31,448 nt of DNA, from positions 1-31,448 of the forward strand of contig NGBS01000661.1 of assembly GCA_002245135.1 (NCBI GenBank), read 5' to 3'. Made by a program: the position numbers and the translations under genes. The notes beneath the pieces were generated by a model. That model did not search any database and was not told the DNA's origin. It saw only the letters and a program-made list of their open reading frames with translations. Of the stretch, positions 12,501 to 27,500 are shown piece after piece. The number at the start of each line of letters is the position of its first letter. The first letter of the stretch is position 1. The DNA comes from Proteromonas lacertae (taxonomy: Eukaryota; Sar; Bigyra; Opalinata; Proteromonadidae).

Positions 12501-15500
12501 TAACTTTTCATTTAGATATTTCGAACTGTTTATATAACTATCTTTTTTAGGACTTTCTTCATTCATTTCTTTATTCTCGAGTTTATCTAATTCTTCTTTT
12601 GGAATTATCTTACATTCATCATTCACATCTTTCTCTTCTAATTCACTCAATTCGTTCTGAATTTTGTTTAAATCATCACTCAATTTACATAAATCATCTT
12701 CATGAGTCTTTAATCGATCATTCAATGTATTTATATCTTTCAAATTCTTTAAATTATCTTCTAAATCGTCTAAACTCTTTTCATCTTCATCTAATCGATC
12801 TTTCATTTCATTCAACTCTTTCTTTATCTTACTTCGACTTTCACTCTTTTCATTTACACTTAAATCATCTTTATTATTCTTTAAATCGTTTATTTTATTA
12901 TTGATTTCATTCAATTTATTGTCATTTTCATTTAATTCATTTTCTAATTCACTTAACTTATTATCCATATCATTACTATTATCGTCTTTACCTATCTTAT
13001 CTTCATTCAATTTATTTATATTCTTCTTTAATTTACTTAATTCATTCTCTAATTTATCATTCTTTTTCTTTAAGTCTTTATATCGACTTTCTAAATCATT
13101 CATCTTTAAATCATCGATTTCTTTCAATAATTCAGCTTTATCAGCATCAAATATATTACTATTATCACCACTTATATCTTTACTCAGTCCCATTTCATCA
13201 CATAACTTTTCTAATCGACTCTTTAATTCTTCAACTTCTTTCTTCTCTCTTAATATATCATCTTTTATTTCTTTCAATTTATCTTCTACATCTTCTGCAT
13301 TTTCATCGACATTTACTAATTTTTCATTCTCATTTAATATCTCTTTTTCTTTACTGTATAATTCATTTTCTATATCTTTTAATTCTTCTTCTATTTCATC
13401 TATCTTTTCTTTAGACATACTTTCATTCTCTTTTATATTGTTCAATTTGTTATGAACTCGATCATCTAATCTTTTACATAACTCAACATCTTTATTTAAA
13501 TCATCAAGACTTTCTTTTAAATCATTCATATCTTCTAATACTTTCAATTTTCTTCTATTTCGTCTTTTTCATTCTTCAGCTTCTCTAATTTTTCATTCAT
13601 CTCATCTACATTATGTTCTAATTCTTTTATTTCATTCACTCTCACATTCTCCAGATCTTCTTTCATTGGAATTATTTTACTTGTCTCAATATCGAAATTT
13701 TCTAATTCATTCTCATCCAATTCACATTTCATATCTTCTAATCGCTTATCTAATTTATCAATCACTTCTTTATTCTTTAACAAATCTTTATCACATTTCT
13801 TTAGTCGATTATGTAATTTTTCATTTTCTTTCTTTAATTCACTTAAATCTTCTTCTACATTCTTTTCTTTCTCTTCGATTAATTTCATTTTTACATCTTT
13901 TATATCATTTAAATCATTCTTTAATTCATTTGAATTATTCTTTAGTTTCTCGAATTTTACACTTAAATCGATTTCTTTATTTCCTAACTCGAATAATTTT
14001 TCTTTCATTTCTTCAATATCTTTTTCTTCTTCATCATCATCTACTTTTATCTCATCTAATTCTTTCTTTGTTTCATTCAGATCATTCTCACTTTCAACAC
14101 TCTTCTCTTTTAATTCGTTCAAACTATTTATATAACTGTTCTTCTTTGGATCTATCACTTCACTTTCTTCACATAGTTTACTCTCTTTCAAATAATCATC
14201 TTCATTCAAGTCTTTAAAATCATCACCTATCTTTTTCACATTTTCATTTATATCATTCAAATTATTCTCATTATCTTTTAACATATCATTCAAACATCTT
14301 ATATCTTCGTAACATTTCATCTTATTCTCTAATTTATCGAGTTTATTATCGTTTTCATTCAACTTTTCTTCTATCGATTTTAAATCATCATGAATCTCTT
14401 TTCGATCATTAGCTTTTTCAAATTCAGCTAAGTCTTTTTGATTCTCTTCAAGTTTATTAATCGCTTTTTCACACTTTTCTATTTCTTCACCAATATCTTT
14501 CAAATTATTATCAATTTCATCTAAATCTTTCTTCAGTTTTATATCATTGTCATCTTCACCTATCTGGTTTTTATTCTTCTTTTCTAGTTCTCGTTTATCT
14601 TCTTTACTGTATTTCTTTAAATTATTCAATTCTTTCTTTAATTCATCTAATTTGTTATGCATTTCACGATTCTCTAAATCATCAACTTTATCTTTCATCA
14701 TCTCAGGACTACTTTCTAAATTACCCATTTCATTATCCATTAATAAACTTTCATCACCTAAATCATTTAACTCACAAATTCCCAATACTTCGGCTCGAAC
14801 GATTGATTCATCACCAATATAGTCTTCATTATTCATCATCTTACTTTCTAAATTATCGATTTTATCATTTTGATTCTTTAATAATTCTTCAGCTTTATTT
14901 AATTCATTTTGATTATCTATCACACTCTTACATAAACCATCAATACTATCACCATCATTCTTTAATAATTTACTTTCACAATCTCGTAGTTTACTCTCAG
15001 TTGTTTTCATCTTTTGATGTAAATCATCTAATAATTGACTACTTGTATCAGGATTACTTTCAAATTCATTTAACATATCACGCTCTTCTTTTATCTCATC
15101 ATTACATTTACTTAATTCAGGTCGAACTTCTTTCAAACTCTTTTCTAAATTCTTTATATATTTCTTCTTCTTTAATTCTTCATTCTTCTTTAATTTGATT
15201 AAATTTTCATTACAATGATCAGCAATTCCATTGATACGTTTATAATCTTCTTCTAACATCTTTAATTCATCATCTAAATATTCATTTAATAAACCATATT
15301 GAGAATTGTTTTCACCTTCTTTTACACTTTCTAATGCTTTGTTTAATTCTTCTATCTGCTTCTCTAAATCATTATTATCTTCTTTCAACTCTTCGATTTG
15401 TTCTTTCGCTTCACTTAATGTATTTTCAACTGATGCTAGTTTTTCTTCCAGTAATTTTTCATCATCTTCATCGTCTTTTCGACTCTTCTCCATTTCTTCT

Positions 15501-18500
15501 AATTTAGACATTATTTCATTATTTGCATTTTCTAAATCTTCTTTTTCTTCTTTCAGTTTGTTCATCTCTGCTAATATCTTTTCAGGATCTTTCTCAGCTG
15601 ATATTAGTTCATGACTTATATCATCTAATTCTTTCTTTATTTCATTCAATTCATCATTCAATTCTTTCTCATCATCTTTCATCTTTATTATCTCTAAACG
15701 ACATTTTTCATTATTCATCTCATCTATTTCATTCAACTCTTTTTCATCATTTTCCATTTTACTATCTACCTCAGGTAATTTTTCATTCTCAATCTTCTTT
15801 AATCGATCTTCTATCTCATTTAGCTTTTCTTCATTTATATTGGGATTTGAATCTAAGTCATTTCGTAATTTGTTCATCTCTTCATCTAATCTTTTACTCT
15901 TTTCTTTACATTCATTAGCTTCACTCTTTAACTCATTCATTCCTTCTTTCAATTTTATCATCTCTTCTAAATTATCTAATCGATCTTTCAACTCTTTTTC
16001 ATTATCTTCTAGTTTATTCAAGGAATCTTCTAATACTTCTAAACAAGATTTTAGATTCTTCAACTTTTCACTAGATGTATTATCTAAATCATTCTTCACA
16101 GATTTTATACTACCATTCAATCGATTTAATTCATTATTAGCTTCTTCAATATTCTTCTTACTTTCTAATATATCATCATTACTAATCTTCATTATTTCTT
16201 CGTTGTTGGGATTACTATAGTTTTGACTTCGTAATTCTTCTTCCAATTTCTTGTTTTCTTTACTCAAATCTTCTAAACGATCTTCATCTTTTGGTAATTT
16301 AGATTTTAACGTACTACAAATATCACCTTTTATTACTGACAAAGAATGGTTTAAATCTTTATAATCATCTTTTAAATCTTTTATTTCTTTTTCTAAATCA
16401 TGTTCTTTAAAACTCAGATTCTTCAATTTTTGACTTGTCTCACTTTCTTCTTTTAGATTTAAATCGTTTATTTCTTTCTTTAAATCATTGATTTCTTTAG
16501 CTTTTTCATCCATCTTTTTATCTAGTTCATTTACACCATTTATATAACTACTCTTCTTTGGATTTTCATCATCTTCGATTTTACCTATCTTACATTCATC
16601 TAAGAAATCACTCTCTTCTAAATCATCAAATTCTTTATTTAAATTGTCTAATTCTTTCTTTATCTCTTTTATTGTATCTTCATTTCCACGCATCTTTTCA
16701 TCCAAACTTGTGGCATCTTTCAAACATTTTATTGATTTCTTTAATTCATTTAATTGATCTCGATCATTCATTAATCTTATACTTGTCTCACCTAATTCAT
16801 CGTTTATTTCACTATATCTTTCATCTTTTTCATCATGATTTAAATCATTCTTATTGTCTTTATAATCGGTTATTAAATCATTACATCGATTTAAACTAGA
16901 TTTCTCTTCTTCTAGACTTTGTTGCATTGTATCTAACTTATTATGAATTGCGAGATTTATGTCATTCTTTCCTATACTCTCACTTTCTAAATCATTTACA
17001 TCATCTTTGTAATTCTCTAACGATCTTTCTAATGCTTTACATTCAGATTTTAATTCAGCATATTTTCGTTCTAAGTCTTTTAGTTTATAATCATCATATT
17101 CTTTTTCTTGTTCTTCTAGTTGATTCTCTAGTTTCTCGATATATTTCTTATTGGCATTTTCACCACTCTTCTTTCCTAAATTATTCAATATATCTTCTAA
17201 ACTATTTAGATTATTTTTCATTTCATCTAATTTATTCTCGATTTCTTTCTCGTTTTTATTACTTTCTTCTAATTCACTTTCACATTTTTCTATCTCATTT
17301 TCATCTATATTCTCTAATCGTTTTGTCTCTTCATCTATCTTTTCTTCAATTGAAGGAACTACTTCTTCCATCTCTTCTAATTCATTCTCACATTTCTCTA
17401 ATACTAATTCACTTGAAGGATCATCATTTAAATCGATCTTTAATATTTCCATCTTCTTATGTAAATCATTTATCTTGTTATTATTATCTTGATATTCTTT
17501 CTTTAAGTTTTCTAATTTTTCTTTATTCTCTTTTACATTCTCGATATTATCTAAGCGATCTTTTACATATTTTTCATTATCATTTAAATCGTTCATCTCT
17601 TTCTCAAGATCATCATATTCTTTTTCTAAATTCTTTAATTTCTCAACAGATACTTCATTCTTCTTTGGATTTACGGCTTTCAACTTTCCAGAAAATTCAC
17701 TTAATTTATTCTTACTTTCCTCTATATTACTTTTATCTTCATTTAACATATGATCTAATTCAGGAATTAAATCTTTATTGTTTGCATCATCTATCAATAA
17801 TTTACTTAAACGATTATCTAACTTTTCATTTTCTTTCTTTAAGTCACATAATTTATCTTCACCATTATCACTTTCACTCTTCATCTTGTTATATAATTCA
17901 TCTTTCATTGTATCTACATTCTTATTTAATTTATTTGTATCATTTTTCAACTCTTTTATTTCTTTTTCTAATTCTTGGATTTTGTCATTATAATCTTTTA
18001 GTTTCTCATTCATTGAATCATCTTCATTCTCATTTATCACATCTAATTTATTCAATTCATCACTAATTTCTTTCATCTTATCTTCTTTTTCTTTTAACTT
18101 TTCATTTAGATATTTCGAACTGTTTATATAACTATCTTTTTTAGGACTTTCTTCATTCATTTCTTTATTCTCGAGTTTATCTAATTCTTCTTTTGGAATT
18201 ATCTTACATTCATCATTCACATCTTTCTCTTCTAATTCACTCAATTCGTTCTGAATTTTGTTTAAATCATCACTCAATTTACATAAATCATCTTCATGAG
18301 TCTTTAATCGATCATTCAATGTATTTATATCTTTCAAATTCTTTAAATTATCTTCTAAATCGTCTAAACTCTTTTCATCTTCATCTAATCGATCTTTCAT
18401 TTCATTCAACTCTTTCTTTATCTTACTTCGACTTTCACTCTTTTCATTTACACTTAAATCATCTTTATTATTCTTTAAATCGTTTATTTTATTATTGATT

Positions 18501-21500
18501 TCATTCAATTTATTGTCATTTTCATTTAATTCATTTTCTAATTCACTTAACTTATTATCCATATCATTACTATTATCGTCTTTACCTATCTTATCTTCAT
18601 TCAATTTATTTATATTCTTCTTTAATTTACTTAATTCATTCTCTAATTTATCATTCTTTTTCTTTAAGTCTTTATATCGACTTTCTAAATCATTCATCTT
18701 TAAATCATCGATTTCTTTCAATAATTCAGCTTTATCAGCATCAAATATATTACTATTATCACCACTTATATCTTTACTCAGTCCCATTTCATCACATAAC
18801 TTTTCTAATCGACTCTTTAATTCTTCAACTTCTTTCTTCTCTCTTAATATATCATCTTTTATTTCTTTCAATTTATCTTCTACATCTTCTGCATTTTCAT
18901 CGACATTTACTAATTTTTCATTCTCATTTAATATCTCTTTTTCTTTACTGTATAATTCATTTTCTATATCTTTTAATTCTTCTTCTATTTCATCTATCTT
19001 TTCTTTAGACATACTTTCATTCTCTTTTATATTGTTCAATTTGTTATGAACTCGATCATCTAATCTTTTACATAACTCAACATCTTTATTTAAATCATCA
19101 AGACTTTCTTTTAAATCATTCATATCTTCTAATACTTTCAATTTTTCTTCTATTTCGTCTTTTTCATTCTTCAGCTTCTCTAATTTTTCATTCATCTCAT
19201 CTACATTATGTTCTAATTCTTTTATTTCATTCACTCTCACATTCTCCAGATCTTCTTTCATTGGAATTATTTTACTTGTCTCAATATCGAAATTTTCTAA
19301 TTCATTCTCATCCAATTCACATTTCATATCTTCTAATCGCTTATCTAATTTATCAATCACTTCTTTATTCTTTAACAAATCTTTATCACATTTCTTTAGT
19401 CGATTATGTAATTTTTCATTTTCTTTCTTTAATTCACTTAAATCTTCTTCTACATTCTTTTCTTTCTCTTCGATTAATTTCATTTTTACATCTTTTATAT
19501 CATTTAAATCATTCTTTAATTCATTTGAATTATTCTTTAGTTTCTCGAATTTTACACTTAAATCGATTTCTTTATTTCCTAACTCGAATAATTTTTCTTT
19601 CATTTCTTCAATATCTTTTTCTTCTTCATCATCATCTACTTTTATCTCATCTAATTCTTTCTTTGTTTCATTCAGATCATTCTCACTTTCAACACTCTTC
19701 TCTTTTAATTCGTTCAAACTATTTATATAACTGTTCTTCTTTGGATCTATCACTTCACTTTCTTCACATAGTTTACTCTCTTTCAAATAATCATCTTCAT
19801 TCAAGTCTTTAAAATCATCACCTATCTTTTTCACATTTTCATTTATATCATTCAAATTATTCTCATTATCTTTTAACATATCATTCAAACATCTTATATC
19901 TTCGTAACATTTCATCTTATTCTCTAATTTATCGAGTTTATTATCGTTTTCATTCAACTTTTCTTCTATCGATTTTAAATCATCATGAATCTCTTTTCGA
20001 TCATTAGCTTTTTCAAATTCAGCTAAGTCTTTTTGATTCTCTTCAAGTTTATTAATCGCTTTTTCACACTTTTCTATTTCTTCACCAATATCTTTCAAAT
20101 TATTATCAATTTCATCTAAATCTTTCTTCAGTTTTATATCATTGTCATCTTCACCTATCTGGTTTTTATTCTTCTTTTCTAGTTCTCGTTTATCTTCTTT
20201 ACTGTATTTCTTTAAATTATTCAATTCTTTCTTTAATTCATCTAATTTGTTATGCATTTCACGATTCTCTAAATCATCAACTTTATCTTTCATCATCTCA
20301 GGACTACTTTCTAAATTACCCATTTCATTATCCATTAATAAACTTTCATCACCTAAATCATTTAACTCACAAATTCCCAATACTTCGGCTCGAACGATTG
20401 ATTCATCACCAATATAGTCTTCATTATTCATCATCTTACTTTCTAAATTATCGATTTTATCATTTTGATTCTTTAATAATTCTTCAGCTTTATTTAATTC
20501 ATTTTGATTATCTATCACACTCTTACATAAACCATCAATACTATCACCATCATTCTTTAATAATTTACTTTCACAATCTCGTAGTTTACTCTCAGTTGTT
20601 TTCATCTTTTGATGTAAATCATCTAATAATTGACTACTTGTATCAGGATTACTTTCAAATTCATTTAACATATCACGCTCTTCTTTTATCTCATCATTAC
20701 ATTTACTTAATTCAGGTCGAACTTCTTTCAAACTCTTTTCTAAATTCTTTATATATTTCTTCTTCTTTAATTCTTCATTCTTCTTTAATTTGATTAAATT
20801 TTCATTACAATGATCAGCAATTCCATTGATACGTTTATAATCTTCTTCTAACATCTTTAATTCATCATCTAAATATTCATTTAATAAACCATATTGAGAA
20901 TTGTTTTCACCTTCTTTTACACTTTCTAATGCTTTGTTTAATTCTTCTATCTGCTTCTCTAAATCATTATTATCTTCTTTCAACTCTTCGATTTGTTCTT
21001 TCGCTTCACTTAATGTATTTTCAACTGATGCTAGTTTTTCTTCCAGTAATTTTTCATCATCTTCATCGTCTTTTCGACTCTTCTCCATTTCTTCTAATTT
21101 AGACATTATTTCATTATTTGCATTTTCTAAATCTTCTTTTTCTTCTTTCAGTTTGTTCATCTCTGCTAATATCTTTTCAGGATCTTTCTCAGCTGATATT
21201 AGTTCATGACTTATATCATCTAATTCTTTCTTTATTTCATTCAATTCATCATTCAATTCTTTCTCATCATCTTTCATCTTTATTATCTCTAAACGACATT
21301 TTTCATTATTCATCTCATCTATTTCATTCAACTCTTTTTCATCATTTTCCATTTTACTATCTACCTCAGGTAATTTTCATTCTCAATCTTCTTTAATCGA
21401 TCTTCTATCTCATTTAGCTTTTCTTCATTTATATTGGGATTTGAATCTAAGTCATTTCGTAATTTGTTCATCTCTTCATCTAATCTTTTACTCTTTTCTT

Positions 21501-24500
21501 TACATTCATTAGCTTCACTCTTTAACTCATTCATTCCTTCTTTCAATTTTATCATCTCTTCTAAATTATCTAATCGATCTTTCAACTCTTTTTCATTATC
21601 TTCTAGTTTATTCAAGGAATCTTCTAATACTTCTAAACAAGATTTTAGATTCTTCAACTTTTCACTAGATGTATTATCTAAATCATTCTTCACAGATTTT
21701 ATACTACCATTCAATCGATTTAATTCATTATTAGCTTCTTCAATATTCTTCTTACTTTCTAATATATCATCATTACTAATCTTCATTATTTCTTCGTTGT
21801 TGGGATTACTATAGTTTTGACTTCGTAATTCTTCTTCCAATTTCTTGTTTTCTTTACTCAAATCTTCTAAACGATCTTCATCTTTTGGTAATTTAGATTT
21901 TAACGTACTACAAATATCACCTTTTATTACTGACAAAGAATGGTTTAAATCTTTATAATCATCTTTTAAATCTTTTATTTCTTTTTCTAAATCATGTTCT
22001 TTAAAACTCAGATTCTTCAATTTTTGACTTGTCTCACTTTCTTCTTTTAGATTTAAATCGTTTATTTCTTTCTTTAAATCATTGATTTCTTTAGCTTTTT
22101 CATCCATCTTTTTATCTAGTTCATTTACACCATTTATATAACTACTCTTCTTTGGATTTTCATCATCTTCGATTTTACCTATCTTACATTCATCTAAGAA
22201 ATCACTCTCTTCTAAATCATCAAATTCTTTATTTAAATTGTCTAATTCTTTCTTTATCTCTTTTATTGTATCTTCATTTCCACGCATCTTTTCATCCAAA
22301 CTTGTGGCATCTTTCAAACATTTTATTGATTTCTTTAATTCATTTAATTGATCTCGATCATTCATTAATCTTATACTTGTCTCACCTAATTCATCGTTTA
22401 TTTCACTATATCTTTCATCTTTTTCATCATGATTTAAATCATTCTTATTGTCTTTATAATCGGTTATTAAATCATTACATCGATTTAAACTAGATTTCTC
22501 TTCTTCTAGACTTTGTTGCATTGTATCTAACTTATTATGAATTGCGAGATTTATGTCATTCTTTCCTATACTCTCACTTTCTAAATCATTTACATCATCT
22601 TTGTAATTCTCTAACGATCTTTCTAATGCTTTACATTCAGATTTTAATTCAGCATATTTTCGTTCTAAGTCTTTTAGTTTATAATCATCATATTCTTTTT
22701 CTTGTTCTTCTAGTTGATTCTCTAGTTTCTCGATATATTTCTTATTGGCATTTTCACCACTCTTCTTTCCTAAATTATTCAATATATCTTCTAAACTATT
22801 TAGATTATTTTTCATTTCATCTAATTTATTCTCGATTTCTTTCTCGTTTTTATTACTTTCTTCTAATTCACTTTCACATTTTTCTATCTCATTTTCATCT
22901 ATATTCTCTAATCGTTTTGTCTCTTCATCTATCTTTTCTTCAATTGAAGGAACTACTTCTTCCATCTCTTCTAATTCATTCTCACATTTCTCTAATACTA
23001 ATTCACTTGAAGGATCATCATTTAAATCGATCTTTAATATTTCCATCTTCTTATGTAAATCATTTATCTTGTTATTATTATCTTGATATTCTTTCTTTAA
23101 GTTTTCTAATTTTTCTTTATTCTCTTTTACATTCTCGATATTATCTAAGCGATCTTTTACATATTTTTCATTATCATTTAAATCGTTCATCTCTTTCTCA
23201 AGATCATCATATTCTTTTTCTAAATTCTTTAATTTCTCAACAGATACTTCATTCTTCTTTGGATTTACGGCTTTCAACTTTCCAGAAAATTCACTTAATT
23301 TATTCTTACTTTCCTCTATATTACTTTTATCTTCATTTAACATATGATCTAATTCAGGAATTAAATCTTTATTGTTTGCATCATCTATCAATAATTTACT
23401 TAAACGATTATCTAACTTTTCATTTTCTTTCTTTAAGTCACATAATTTATCTTCACCATTATCACTTTCACTCTTCATCTTGTTATATAATTCATCTTTC
23501 ATTGTATCTACATTCTTATTTAATTTATTTGTATCATTTTTCAACTCTTTTATTTCTTTTTCTAATTCTTGGATTTTGTCATTATAATCTTTTAGTTTCT
23601 CATTCATTGAATCATCTTCATTCTCATTTATCACATCTAATTTATTCAATTCATCACTAATTTCTTTCATCTTATCTTCTTTTTCTTTTAACTTTTCATT
23701 TAGATATTTCGAACTGTTTATATAACTATCTTTTTTAGGACTTTCTTCATTCATTTCTTTATTCTCGAGTTTATCTAATTCTTCTTTTGGAATTATCTTA
23801 CATTCATCATTCACATCTTTCTCTTCTAATTCACTCAATTCGTTCTGAATTTTGTTTAAATCATCACTCAATTTACATAAATCATCTTCATGAGTCTTTA
23901 ATCGATCATTCAATGTATTTATATCTTTCAAATTCTTTAAATTATCTTCTAAATCGTCTAAACTCTTTTCATCTTCATCTAATCGATCTTTCATTTCATT
24001 CAACTCTTTCTTTATCTTACTTCGACTTTCACTCTTTTCATTTACACTTAAATCATCTTTATTATTCTTTAAATCGTTTATTTTATTATTGATTTCATTC
24101 AATTTATTGTCATTTTCATTTAATTCATTTTCTAATTCACTTAACTTATTATCCATATCATTACTATTATCGTCTTTACCTATCTTATCTTCATTCAATT
24201 TATTTATATTCTTCTTTAATTTACTTAATTCATTCTCTAATTTATCATTCTTTTTCTTTAAGTCTTTATATCGACTTTCTAAATCATTCATCTTTAAATC
24301 ATCGATTTCTTTCAATAATTCAGCTTTATCAGCATCAAATATATTACTATTATCACCACTTATATCTTTACTCAGTCCCATTTCATCACATAACTTTTCT
24401 AATCGACTCTTTAATTCTTCAACTTCTTTCTTCTCTCTTAATATATCATCTTTTATTTCTTTCAATTTATCTTCTACATCTTCTGCATTTTCATCGACAT

Positions 24501-27500
24501 TTACTAATTTTTCATTCTCATTTAATATCTCTTTTTCTTTACTGTATAATTCATTTTCTATATCTTTTAATTCTTCTTCTATTTCATCTATCTTTTCTTT
24601 AGACATACTTTCATTCTCTTTTATATTGTTCAATTTGTTATGAACTCGATCATCTAATCTTTTACATAACTCAACATCTTTATTTAAATCATCAAGACTT
24701 TCTTTTAAATCATTCATATCTTCTAATACTTTCAATTTTTCTTCTATTTCGTCTTTTTCATTCTTCAGCTTCTCTAATTTTTCATTCATCTCATCTACAT
24801 TATGTTCTAATTCTTTTATTTCATTCACTCTCACATTCTCCAGATCTTCTTTCATTGGAATTATTTTACTTGTCTCAATATCGAAATTTTCTAATTCATT
24901 CTCATCCAATTCACATTTCATATCTTCTAATCGCTTATCTAATTTATCAATCACTTCTTTATTCTTTAACAAATCTTTATCACATTTCTTTAGTCGATTA
25001 TGTAATTTTTCATTTTCTTTCTTTAATTCACTTAAATCTTCTTCTACATTCTTTTCTTTCTCTTCGATTAATTTCATTTTTACATCTTTTATATCATTTA
25101 AATCATTCTTTAATTCATTTGAATTATTCTTTAGTTTCTCGAATTTTACACTTAAATCGATTTCTTTATTTCCTAACTCGAATAATTTTTCTTTCATTTC
25201 TTCAATATCTTTTTCTTCTTCATCATCATCTACTTTTATCTCATCTAATTCTTTCTTTGTTTCATTCAGATCATTCTCACTTTCAACACTCTTCTCTTTT
25301 AATTCGTTCAAACTATTTATATAACTGTTCTTCTTTGGATCTATCACTTCACTTTCTTCACATAGTTTACTCTCTTTCAAATAATCATCTTCATTCAAGT
25401 CTTTAAAATCATCACCTATCTTTTTCACATTTTCATTTATATCATTCAAATTATTCTCATTATCTTTTAACATATCATTCAAACATCTTATATCTTCGTA
25501 ACATTTCATCTTATTCTCTAATTTATCGAGTTTATTATCGTTTTCATTCAACTTTTCTTCTATCGATTTTAAATCATCATGAATCTCTTTTCGATCATTA
25601 GCTTTTTCAAATTCAGCTAAGTCTTTTTGATTCTCTTCAAGTTTATTAATCGCTTTTTCACACTTTTCTATTTCTTCACCAATATCTTTCAAATTATTAT
25701 CAATTTCATCTAAATCTTTCTTCAGTTTTATATCATTGTCATCTTCACCTATCTGGTTTTTATTCTTCTTTTCTAGTTCTCGTTTATCTTCTTTACTGTA
25801 TTTCTTTAAATTATTCAATTCTTTCTTTAATTCATCTAATTTGTTATGCATTTCACGATTCTCTAAATCATCAACTTTATCTTTCATCATCTCAGGACTA
25901 CTTTCTAAATTACCCATTTCATTATCCATTAATAAACTTTCATCACCTAAATCATTTAACTCACAAATTCCCAATACTTCGGCTCGAACGATTGATTCAT
26001 CACCAATATAGTCTTCATTATTCATCATCTTACTTTCTAAATTATCGATTTTATCATTTTGATTCTTTAATAATTCTTCAGCTTTATTTAATTCATTTTG
26101 ATTATCTATCACACTCTTACATAAACCATCAATACTATCACCATCATTCTTTAATAATTTACTTTCACAATCTCGTAGTTTACTCTCAGTTGTTTTCATC
26201 TTTTGATGTAAATCATCTAATAATTGACTACTTGTATCAGGATTACTTTCAAATTCATTTAACATATCACGCTCTTCTTTTATCTCATCATTACATTTAC
26301 TTAATTCAGGTCGAACTTCTTTCAAACTCTTTTCTAAATTCTTTATATATTTCTTCTTCTTTAATTCTTCATTCTTCTTTAATTTGATTAAATTTTCATT
26401 ACAATGATCAGCAATTCCATTGATACGTTTATAATCTTCTTCTAACATCTTTAATTCATCATCTAAATATTCATTTAATAAACCATATTGAGAATTGTTT
26501 TCACCTTCTTTTACACTTTCTAATGCTTTGTTTAATTCGTCGATTTGCTTTTTCAAGTCATCATTATCTTCTTTTAATTCTTCAATTTGTTCTTTTGATT
26601 CTGTTAAAGCACTTTCTACAGACTTTTCTTTTTCTTCCAAGTTATTACTATCTCTTGTCTTTTGTTTAAGTTTTTCTTTTTCTTCAGCTAATTCATTTTG
26701 TAACTTTGAAATCTCATGATTCAACATCTCAACATCATTATTCAATGATTTATTATCATTCTTTACATTCTCCAATTCTTCTAATATCTTGGTTGGATCT
26801 AATTCAACTTGAAGTAAATCATTTCTTAGATTTGAACATTTTTCTTTTAATCTTGCAATTTCTTCACTTATTTGTTTTTGATTCTCTTTACTAGCAGCAA
26901 TAACATTTTTACACTTTTCTGTATCACTATCATCAACATTATTAACTTTAGATATTTCACCTTGAATATCTTCGTTTATTTTTTCTATTTCTTTATCTAA
27001 TTCACTTAGTTTCTTCTGTAAAGGAATAAGTTTCTTTTCAGTACAATTTGGTGACTTTTTAATCTCATCTACTCTTTCACCTAAATCATCAATTTGTCCT
27101 TTACATAAATTAGCAGTTGTTTCAAGATCATAAGCACTTTGTCTCTGATCAATCAATTTACTATTAGTTTGGATAGAATCAGTTAATATATCATTTTCTT
27201 CTTTAATTCTATTGTAATCTTCATCTAATTTATTCACTTGATTTTCTAATTCCTTCAATCTTTCAACTGGAGTTGATTGTACTTGAGGTTTAATTTCATT
27301 TAAGGATGAATCAATCATATTATAACTCTTAGTTTGTCTTTTAACAGCATCACTATTGTGCAACATTCTATCTTCAATATTCTTTCTATAATCATCTTTA
27401 CTGTATGGATTATAACTCAATTCATCTAAAGTATCTTTATTCTTCTTATTCTGTGATTCTAATTGTTTTAAATCACTTAATCCAGGTTTGACTTTACCAT

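Noticed and set aside
21361-21374. Programmed ribosomal frameshift or introns at block junctions
   Set aside because: The same junction sequence in sister copies has one more base and no frame change, and I see no consistent GT-AG boundaries or slippery-site context.
9894-26538. CRISPR array, non-coding satellite or transposon array
   Set aside because: The unit is 5595 bp, keeps an open frame in multiples of three, has no spacers, and shows no terminal repeats or target-site duplications.
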